Origin: Phoronis pallida | Lineage: Eukaryota; Phoronida; Phoronidae | DNA: 10,523 nt | Assembly: GCA_028565715.1 (NCBI GenBank) | Contig: JAOXYC010235125.1 | Coordinates: 1-10,523 of the forward strand | Reading direction: 5' to 3' | Part shown: positions 1-9,900 of the stretch, in pieces | Layout: each line of letters starts with the position of its first letter | Numbering within the stretch: position 1 is the first letter of the stretch | The notes under the pieces: generated by a model | The model's database searches: none | Seen by the model: only the letters and a program-made list of their open reading frames with translations | Told to the model about the DNA's origin: nothing | Program-made: the position numbers and the translations under genes

Positions 1-45
1 TGATTTTTTTTTATAAAATGAGTAATGTAATAAAATGTTGTTCAG

Positions 46-109
46 TCTTAAAACAATATAAATAAACCATATGACTCAGGTGATATGGTTTATTTATATT
101 GTTCTAAGA
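46..109. repeat. Foldback: 27-bp inverted repeat with 10-nt loop
   Basis: The arm at 46-72 and the arm at 83-109 are reverse complements with one mismatch in 27 positions; the loop 73-82 reads gactcaggtg. The stem is entirely AT-rich apart from one ccat/atgg block. It sits deep in an intron, about 710 bp before the first visible exon. It could be a small nonautonomous transposon or the end of one; no convincing target-site duplication is seen. Confidence 0.85.
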
Positions 110-312
110 TTAAGTTTGGTTTACTAAAATGTGGACACTTTTTTTAATATGATTCTTTAAAATGTGGTGTTTTTATTCATTTAAAAAAATTTTCACACGC
201 AATTTTTTTATGCAATTTCTTTCTTTTACTCTTGGTTATCATATCTTGCAAATTAAAGCCACATATCATTACAGACTATCAGAATGAATAAATAACCTCA
301 GTATGTTAAAAA

Positions 313-363
313 AAAAACGCCGCGAAAAATTCCCCTTTGCAAAAACGTCGCGAAAAATTCCCC
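313..363. repeat. Two-copy direct repeat, 28-bp period
   Basis: Two 23-bp copies (313-335 and 341-363) of a block of the form aaaaacgYcgcgaaaaattcccc, differing at one base and separated by 5 nt. The CpG-containing core stands out in the AT-rich intron. It is followed at about 374-415 by a GC-rich patch with ggcccccggcccc and gggccctgg. It may be the edge of an old repeat element. Confidence 0.75.
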
Positions 364-818
364 ATCTGTGAAAGGCCCCCGGCCCCAGTACCCAATAATG
401 AGTGAGGGCCCTGGATAGAATCAATTAATTAATTTAGTTTTTGGCCATAACATCAAAATAAATTTGAAAAATAACACAAATATGTTTGGGTCCATGTCGA
501 TATTTAGGTTTATTCTGCAACCATCATCAGGAAAATAACAGCATCAAAAATGAGTTACAAACAATATTTTGCATTCCCACACGTGAAGGTAAGCGAGCCC
601 AATTTCTCTCATTGTCATGCTGGTATGTGCAAGAAGAAAATCTTCGTTCATATTTTGAATTCTTTCTGATCGAGGGTTGCTAAGTGATTCTATTCTTGAT
701 ATCCCTTTCAGTTGGTTAACTCAAAAATTGTACATTTCACCTTTAAATAGCAAGGCTATAAAGATCAGGTTCATAGCATTTCCCATGAGTTAATGACATT
801 CCCATGCCCTTTTTCTAG

Positions 819-947
819 GTGGAAGATGCTATCAAAGCTGCAGAGACCATTAATTACCCAGTGATGATCCGTTCGGCTTACGCACTCGGTGGCCTTGGGT
901 CTGGGGTGTGTCAAAATGAGGAACAACTTCGAGACATGGCTACAAGG
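819..947 (+). CDS. CPS1: CPS1 exon a: ATP-grasp domain 1, nucleotide-binding loop
   Basis: Encodes 43 codons (window residues 1-43), phase 0 at both ends. It begins [18 protein letters not shown] and contains [12 protein letters not shown], the glycine-rich ATP-binding loop of the first ATP-grasp domain with its conserved arginine. RSAYALGG is the CPS1-like form. Acceptor ctag at 815-818; donor GTATGC. The alternative donor one base earlier would break the frame into exon b. Confidence 0.96.
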
Positions 948-3900
948 GTATGCAGGAGAAAAATCTTAATTTTATAATTATTGCAAATTAATGAAGAAAT
1001 TTGTTCAAGTTGTACATATTGTGTGATTCTTTTTAGATTCCCATACATGCATAGGTTTTCTTAATAATAATTATTTAAATTCAACAGGCATTTGCGATGA
1101 CCAATCAGATCTTAGTAGAGAAGTCTCTTCTTGGCTGGAAAGAAGTGGAGTATGAAGTTGTCCGTGACGCCAATGACAACTGTATCACCGTATGTAATAT
1201 GGAGAACTTTGACCCGCTAGGAATTCACACTGGTATGTAACCCTACACTGAACTACAGCCCATTGGTGAAAACCATTGACTGAAATAGTCCCGGGGGTTC
1301 CCCAAAGCATAATGTCAGACTGATCACAGACCGGTTTGACCCATAGTAGGAGTGGCATTTAGTTAAAAAACACTTCATAGTTAAAAAAGCCTGGATCACC
1401 CTTGCCCGAAAAAAATACAGTTGCTATGGGAAACACCTGAAGGGGTGATCTCAGTGCATTGCTTACCTCATTGCATTTAAAGAATCTCTCGATTTCATGC
1501 TGGTACCTATCCTTGTGAGTTGTATGAATTTGTGATTGCTTTTAAAAATTCTAGCCTTGAAATTGACGTGTTATTTCATTAGGAATATACTTTACGGGAA
1601 GTATTCTGGAGTATCAATTCTTTGCCCATATTTGTATGACATTTTCAAGTCTTATGTCAAATTGCAGGAGATTCAATCGTTGTCGCCCCCAGCCAGACAC
1701 TTACAAACTTTGAGTACCATATGTTGCGTGAGACGGCCATTAAAGTAGTGCGCCACTTTGGAATTGTGGGAGAATGTAACATCCAGTATGCCCTACATCC
1801 CACGTCGCTGGAATACTGCATCATCGAGATCAATGCTAGACTCTCTCGTAGCTCAGCTCTTGCATCTAAGGCCACGGGGTTAGTATATTTAAACGTCATG
1901 TGGTTACCTTAAACCATCTTGTACTTATTTTTGGGGTTTTGTGGATGACCATTTTTATTTAAGAAATAAAAAAGATGTCATATTGGCTGAATTTATTTTC
2001 TGGTAGAACTGCCGTGATTGAGAAAGCTTATCAGTTTGAAAATTTTCTTTAGTCAGATCTTGTTTTGAAACTGCGAACAGTCGTTTTGCTTAAGCAAATT
2101 TCACATTTGGTGACTTAATTGGTTTAGTTAGATGCTATGGCACACCACTGCATTTATTTTCAAATTCTCACTCCTACTATTTTTTATCTGAAATTAGTGT
2201 TTTAGCACAGCTTAATATAGCTTAAAGGCTAATTTTTTAAATATTCCTTTTTTCAGTTACCCACTAGCCTTCATTGCAGCAAAGCTTGCTCTGGGAATAA
2301 CTCTCCCTGAACTCCCCAACGCGACCACCCTCAAGACTACGGCATGTTTTGAGCCGAGTCTGGACTATATCGTGACCAAGATTCCCCGCTGGGATCTAGA
2401 CCGGTTTCACCTGGCTAGTAAAGACATTGGTAGCTCCATGAAGAGTGTCGGTGAAGTAAGTGTTGCCTTTTAATAATGTTTAGGTATAAAATATGCTCAC
2501 CAAATTGGGATACCAAAACTTGTTTCAAAAATTGGTATTTAATTGTGTGTTCACCAATTTGAGACAAACTCAATTTTTCACTACTCTTAACTGCCTTGGT
2601 GCCAAAAGTTGAGCTCCTTTTGGGATCAGGAATTTTTTTATGTTCATCAAATTGTGACACTCGGAAAAGGGTTAACTACAATTTCAGGACAGGTTTAATA
2701 ACCGTTATATACAATTTACCTTCGTGATGGACCTTCAATAGTCGAACATTTTTTTTTTAATTAATTCAAACTCTTTAAAAATATCATGAAGAAAAATCAC
2801 ATTGATTTAGTGATGATAGGGGGAATTCTATTTTTGCTTTGATTTACATTTTATTACTTCAGGTAATGGCTATTGGCCGAACATTTGAGGAGAGTCTACA
2901 AAAGGCGTTGCGTATGATTCATCCCTCAGTGGGCGGCTTTCTGCCAGAGGTTGCCGGGAGACCATACACTGAAGACTTTGACATGGAACAGAATTTGAGG
3001 AAACCATCCAACTCCCGGATTCACTACATATGCAAGGTTTGCCTTGTTTGGAAAAATGTTATTAACATTTTCTGAAATAAATGAAAATATTGACCTTCTA
3101 CTTAAAAAAGCCTTATCATGTTTTTTGAAAAATGAATTGTCATAACTTTTAATTAGTTTTGGTTCATGACTTTGTGAGAACCTGTTTGTTTCAGGCTCTA
3201 CATGATGGTCACAGTGTAGACTACATCCACGGGGTTACTGATATTGACAAGTGGTTTCTCCACAAGCTACAGAGAATTGTACTGTTGGAGAAAGAAATGG
3301 GCAACAATTCAATGTAAGTTGATAATAAATAGATTATAATTATTGACAGAATCACTGTTTAATCAAGCTCAATTCCAGTGCAGTGCATGTAAGTGCAGAA
3401 TCTTTGTTGACAGGAAACCCAAGACTGAACTCCAGACCCTTCGACTCAGGTTGAGGGACTGTATCAATCGCGGGGGTCTTACGGAAAGTAGGGATCAACT
3501 GAGTTACAATTAAGTTTAAGCTGAGTGACGTCATCAACGAGACTCTCTTATCGCGCTGTTAGAACAGACCGGCAGCTGAGCCGGGCTGTAGGAGAGACTA
3601 AGGAGACCCTTTAGTGCCTAGTTTAATTAAGGTCAAAGTAGCAAAAAGTAACACAAAGGTGAAATTTACCAAAAACTGTTGTTGAGTAATATTGGGTGGT
3701 ATTATGAAAATTTAATCCCTTTAGTTCGCATTAATTCCAAAAAGTTGTTAAAATTCGTACTTATTACCTTTGATAATTCTTTAAAAAATCAAAATTAAGA
3801 TGCAACTGTTTGTCTATTTTTTAGAGCTAATCTTTCAAAGGAAGACTTGAGGTTGGCTAAACAAGCCGGATTCTCCGACAAGCAGATTGGCAACCTACTG

Positions 3901-6900
3901 GGTGTGAGCGAGGCAGAGACTAGAGACCTCCGAATTGCCAAGAATCTCAAACCGTGGGTGAAACAGGTCAGTTCAATTATAACAAGATTAAACTCGTTGT
4001 TCAAAGCTACAGACCGAAACCTTGGCAGGGGGACTATCCAAGAGTGAGTGACAGCCTGTTCTGCGTGATCAACAGTGGAATGATGTCACCAAATTTATCA
4101 TCTATAATATTAGAATACAATGCAAATATCACAGACCTCAGATCACGCGAACCTCAGAAAACATTGAAATTTTGAAATTTACCAATTGGTAAGGATAGTT
4201 GACTGACTTCTCAAACGACCATTTGCTAGTTGATGAAAATAAATGGAAATCAGTAATCATGGTATAGGCTAAAGGCAAGTATGATATCTGTTCCAAAAAT
4301 TATGTTATTCGTAATCCATGAAACAAAGGTAGCCTTTCCTTGATTCTCCAGATTGACACGATGGCCGCTGAGTACCCTGCTTACACAAACTATCTTTACT
4401 GTTCATATAACGCTATGGAACATGACGTCACGTTCAATGACCGCGCTACAATGGTGTTAGGATGCGGGCCCTACCACATCGGCAGCAGCGTGGAGTTTGA
4501 TTGGTGTGCTGTCTCAGCTATTCGTAACATCCGTCAAATGGGCCTCAAATCGGTAAACTTTAATATTTTTTGAATTGAAGACGTCTATAAAAATTAAAGT
4601 ATATCATCATGTATTTGTTGAACTTCTTGTAGAATGAAACAATCAAGTGGAATTAAAATGAAAGGTTTTTATTTACAATAGAAAAACATTTAATCGTGTT
4701 TTAAAGCACTTACAATATTTTATGTCATTTGAAATGAATATTTTCAATAACAATAGTTCATTGTAAATCAGTTTTTTTTTAAGATAAAGATATATTTATT
4801 GCCTACATCAATACATACACTCACATAAAATAATTGGTTGAAAGACACATTTATTAACAAAAAGTATAAAATTTTATATAATAATTTTAAAACAAATATA
4901 ATTAATATACAAAATTAATGTAAAAAATTGTTTTAAAAATAGAATTAAAAATCTTATTGATTGATCAAATTGATTCTAACTTTGAATTGTTTACATCTGT
5001 CACTAAATCTTCAACACTTGTATTTGCCAGGTGGTCATGAACAACAACCCTGAGACAGTCAGCACAGACTTTGATGAGTGTGATCGACTATACTTTGAAG
5101 AACTGTCGTTGGAACGAGTGTTAGATGTCTACCAGCATGAGGTATAAATGCAGATTTACCAAATTTTGAAAAGAATGAAAAATTGTGAACGGGACTGGAC
5201 ATCGAAATCAGGTCTCCCTGATAGCTGGTCACATGCTCTCATTCCTGACTTTTTCAATATTAATGCACTTTTGGCCATTTATTTGTATTTTAAAGATACC
5301 AAGTTTGATTATATAATAAATTTTTGCAATAAATGTTCAATGAAAAAAATTTAAAAAAATAAAAGTTTGATATATATTTTATGATGCTCCTTATGTGGGA
5401 AGAATTTGATGTTAAATTGCTACAAAAATAATTTTTTTAAGTTTTCAAGGAAGCAACAACCAGTGTCATGCATTATGGACGATATGCGGGCAAAGCCTTG
5501 AGGCTGTAAATAAAAAGGCCCAATTGGTCAGATGCTACTGAATAGCGTAAAAAATCAATCACTAAATTTTCAAATGCGAATGGCTCTATGTGTGAGTAGT
5601 ACTAAATGTAAATGAATTTTTATCTATAAACATGGAATCTACAGTTTGTTTGAAGAAAAATGTTAAGTGAGTTGTATTTGATTTCAATTGTTTATTCACT
5701 GATTTTTTTCCTAGAAATCATCTGGTGTTATCATCTCAGTCGGAGGTCAGATCCCCAACAACCTTGCGCTGCCCCTGCACAAGAACGGTGTGAACATCCT
5801 GGGAACAAGTCCTCTTATGATTGATGCTGCGGAAGAACGCTCAATCTTTTCCGCCATCTTGGATGAGATTGGCTGCGACCAGGCATCATGGAGGTCTTTG
5901 TCTTCACTTGTAAGTTATAGCTGATTCTGAAGAGTCTCTCTAAATTAATTTGATGAGAATGTTTTATTAATGTGTAGCTATGTAATTTTATATTACGAAA
6001 CCGTGAGTTTCTCATGTTTAGAAATGAAAGCAACATATTCTGTCATGTCTACATTAAAGAGATCCCAATATTCCTTGGTTATCGACCAAGATGTCCAGTC
6101 GTTATCCAAGTTTTTGTTGATTTTAACTAACTGTACAGTTCGGAAATTAGTGGTGCTTGTCTGAGTGTCAATTATAACAATACCAGATTACTTGGCAGAA
6201 GAAGTCATGGTTAATTTCATCCTCGAAGACCAAACACATCATTAAATCACTAGTTGTCTTGCTACATTTTTGATTGACAAATCTGATGACGACGTATTAT
6301 AAATCTTTTCAACTAGTCCAGTTCTAAATAAAAGATATAATATCATCATGTAACACCCTGGATGGATCAAGACATATATTTTAATATCAGATTAGTGTTT
6401 TCTCACATGAAACTAGTGCGACAGGTTAAGATAGCCAGGGCCTTACACGGGCGGATCACTGTATTCATACGCCGTATTTATCACCATAGCTAAAGTTTAA
6501 AAGTTGTTGTTTTTTAACAATTATTTCGTTATTTATTGAAATGTTATTAATATTATTCGTTACTGTTTTGACCTGAATTAAAGTAATTATTGAACGAATT
6601 ATTTCTTCATTGGCGGGGGGAATCCCCAATGAGTCATAACGATAAACATGAGAAATAAGATCATACACTCGTTCCAGTTGTTATCAATATTCTTAAACTT
6701 GTTTGTAATTTCGTTCTTTACCTCGCCAAAGGCTTGGTTAAGAACGAAATTTCAAACACGTCTAAGAATATTGATATCAACTAGGAACTCGTGTAGGATC
6801 CTCTATGTATTTAACTAAAACATTATAATTTTGTTCTTTATAGGAGGATGCCCTGGACTTTGCTGATGATGTAGGATACCCTTGCCTCTTGCGCCCCTCG

Positions 6901-9900
6901 TTTGTACTGAGCGGATCAGCAATGAATGTTGTATATAACGCTGAGGAAATGAAGAAATTTCTCACCCTCGCCACGTCAGTGTCTCAAGAACACCCTGTAG
7001 TGATCACAAAGTTTGTACTGGGTGCTCGAGAAGTAGAAATGGATGCTGTTGCTAAAAACGGAAAGGTGGGCAAAACATTTATTGGTCTAAGCCACCAGCT
7101 ATGTTTGAGAATGATTTACCAGTTGACTTTGACCAAAACCTGTCAAATATTTAAAATTGACTTTAATCTTGAGTTTTCAGAAGAATTTGTTTAATATTCA
7201 AACTCTGTATATTTCAAGTTAAGGCAAATTAATTGCTAGGGTTTTCTTGTGCAGGATTAGTCAATTTGGTTATATCACCAAATATCTTCCAAATAATGTT
7301 TATCAATCTTCTTTTCACAGGTTGTTGCCCATGCCGTCTCAGAACACGTAGAGAATGCCGGCGTACATAGTGGTGATGCAACATTAGTACTACCCCCTCA
7401 CACAGTGGGGCAGGATATCATTGATAAGGTATGGAAGGTGTTAGACACATTCTATGAAACACCTTGAGCACAGGGTCTTTTTTGGCCCATAAAGTAATAT
7501 TAATTAATTTTCTTTTTCATATGTGTCCCGGCATAGTTAAAGATACTCTCTCGTTGCAGTGGTCCAAATCCGACATCAAAACACAAATCAACAATTATAG
7601 CAATTTTGTGTTCAGGCACTTTGTTGAACATAACTCACTTGCATCTAAGAAAAAAAACCTATTAAGGGGATGATTTGAGAGCTTTGTGTCCAATGAAAAC
7701 CTAGTCTTAAGACTAAGTTTTGACTTTTTCGGATACGAAGCTCTCAAATCACTACTTACAGATGTTTTTGAATTTTTTTACTCAAATGCAAGTAAGTTAT
7801 ATTCAACAAAGAACTTGTACATAAAAACTCTAGTTGATTTGCATTGTTACACCGAATTATAGAGAGTATCTTTAAGAAGAAATAATGAATCTATTACGGG
7901 TTCATTTGGTTGTTCAAACAGTGCAATCTCCCAATAATAACAAATTATTACATTTATTAGAAGATTATTTTAATAACTGTAGTTCACATGGGGTTATGAT
8001 AGAATTGTAAATGATTTATCTCACTTTTTTGCATATAACTGTTATAAATCAGGACTTCTATATTAGAGTTTAATGTAATGTTACTGTATTTGAAATGGAA
8101 CAAAACTATACAGTCACTCAAATTTGTCATCAAATCAAATGACTTGCATTTATTTCTCAGATCAATGAAGCAACTCGTCGAATCGCCGAGAGATTTGAAA
8201 TATCTGGACCATTTAACATCCAATTTCTGGTTAAGGACGGGAAAGTCATGGTAAGGAAGTCAAATTGTAGTATTTTTTAATAGTTTTCAAACTCTTCAAA
8301 ATGGTGAGTCGATAATATCCAATTACTTGTTAAACCAAGGACAAACCTCACCAAGGAAAACCAGAAACTCATAAAATCTAAGTGGTTTCCCTTTGTTGTG
8401 TGATGAAAAAGATCTTGAAGGAATTGAATTCAAACATTCATTGAACTGCTTATTTTGTCTATAAATAAACGTTTGTATTAACCCTCTTTTCTATTTAGAT
8501 CTTCCATTTACACAGATGCCCTCAGTGCATCTGAAAGACAACCTTCAAGTTGATTAAGTCATTAGTCAGTAGCATAACTTTGAAGCCACACAAAACTGAC
8601 AGGGCTTTTAAAAAAGCAGTGCCAAGAATTTTTTTTTATGTTATGAAATTAAATACCTTTTGGCATCCGTAACTTACTTTACAGGTGATCGAATGCAACC
8701 TGCGAGCATCCCGATCATGTCCATTTGTCTCCAAGACGATTGGTACCGATCTGATCAAGGTCGCCACGGAAGTGATGCTAGATCGACCAATAGATGAAGA
8801 CTCGCTCCCAACCCTGGAACACCCACACATTCCTACCAACTATGTGGGTATCAAGGCACCCATGTTCTCATGGCCACGTTTGGGCGGGGCAGACCCCCTG
8901 CTGAGGTGTGAGATGTCTTCTACTGGGGAGGTAGGATTCAGTTACCAGGGTTACAGACCAGTTTTGAATTGTGTTTTTTTTTAATTTCCCAAAAATTAAA
9001 TTGACAACAAATAGAAGTGTTATTGGCATACTATCATGACATTCTTTCTCAATGTCTAATTGCTTAAACTTGGAAAAATATCATGGAATTCAAATTATTT
9101 TAAAAGTTTTATTTCCATCTGACATATCATTCAATTCAAGCTAGAAGTGTTCTATACTTTCCGACTTGGTAGTAATTTCTTGACTAACCCTCATGCTAAA
9201 GTTATAGCTGAGTGTTGATGGAAAGGTTGCAGAATTCTCCAACCCTTGATTGATTTATGAGGGATGCACAGACCATCTTTTATTATGATCTCTTTTGACA
9301 GGTTGCATGTTTCGGTCCAGACCTTCACACCGCCTTCCTCAAGTCACTCATGTCTGCTGGGTTCAAGATCCCCAAGAAGGGTGGTAGTCTGTTGATTGGA
9401 ATACAGAAAGACTTTGAACCTGATTTCCTGGCCACTGCCAAGCACTACTCACAGCTAGGCTTTAAGGTATGGAAGCTCGTTGGTACCACAAAGATTTGAA
9501 AGGGAGTGTTCTTAAATGAAATTTTAAATTGATAAGAAAAAGGGAGGTATAGGAAGAGGCCACTTCTATTTTTAAACCAACCCTTGCCGTGCATCAATTA
9601 AATTCTCCCCCGGCCATCCAGGATTTCTTTTTTATGCGCCCACATACATAATATCTGGGTGCATTATTATGTTTTAGGATTAAAAATACACACCAGCTAA
9701 GTGATGATTATCAAAAAGGAATTGTGGACCCTCAAAAACTGAGCATCTGCCAGGAAGTTTTGGAAGACCATTTCCTTCAGACCACTTCAACCATTTACAT
9801 TCCTTATAAACCCACATTTGATGTCAGACTTTATACTAAAGCATTGTATAAAATTTTTTGACTTTTTGTAGCAGTAATGGAATTGTCATTCTATTTGTTT

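Larger units (their letters stand above)
1..818 (+). other. 3' part of an upstream intron of the CPS1-type gene
   Basis: AT-rich noncoding sequence ending in a clear polypyrimidine/AG acceptor (ttttctag at 811-818). The next upstream coding exon, which should encode the first part of ATP-grasp domain 1, was not found, so this stretch is intron from base 1. It holds a foldback (46-109), a 28-bp two-copy repeat (313-363) followed by a short GC-rich patch (about 374-415), and a 65-codon open frame at 486-683 that has no recognisable protein similarity. Confidence 0.8.
5910..6843 (+). other. Intron j, 934 bp, longest complete intron
   Basis: Noncoding; open frames at 5970-6164 and 6465-6668 (reverse) have no recognisable product. 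The part from about 6420 is probably repeat-derived: a GC-containing stretch (6436-6480), a small hairpin (6607-6632) and the foldback at 6661-6798, which ends 45 bp before the acceptor. The acceptor is ttctttatag at 6834-6843. Confidence 0.8.

Noticed and set aside
486-683. 65-codon open frame with a good donor-like site (gtaagc at about 588) and an acceptor-like cttttcag-type run near 712
   Set aside because: None of its frames resembles the CPS1 segment expected before exon a, and no acceptor upstream gives a conserved exon.
1394-1450. Inverted repeat gatcaccctt/aaggggtgatc as a terminator or element end
   Set aside because: Arms are short and bulged, the loop is about 36 nt, and factor-independent terminators do not apply in an animal intron.
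2415-2660. Reverse-strand 81-codon frame with repeated SQFDEH/SQIGEH/SQFGEH-like units
   Set aside because: It overlaps exon d and reflects three irregular tcaccaaattg-like copies in intron DNA; no protein family recognised.
3352-3537. Reverse-strand 61-codon frame and a B-box-like ttcgactc, as a tRNA or tRNA-SINE
   Set aside because: No cloverleaf and no A box at the right distance; kept only as a compositional island.
6889-7194. 101-codon frame starting at an internal Met as a separate protein
   Set aside because: It is exon k read past its GTGGGC donor into intron; the conserved protein resumes at 7321.
7435-7465. Small hairpin aaggtgtt/aacacctt right after the exon l donor
   Set aside because: Eight-base arms can occur by chance at this scale; no further support.
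7984-8223. Reverse-strand 79-codon frame as a small gene
   Set aside because: It overlaps exon m and AT-rich intron, with no recognisable domain.
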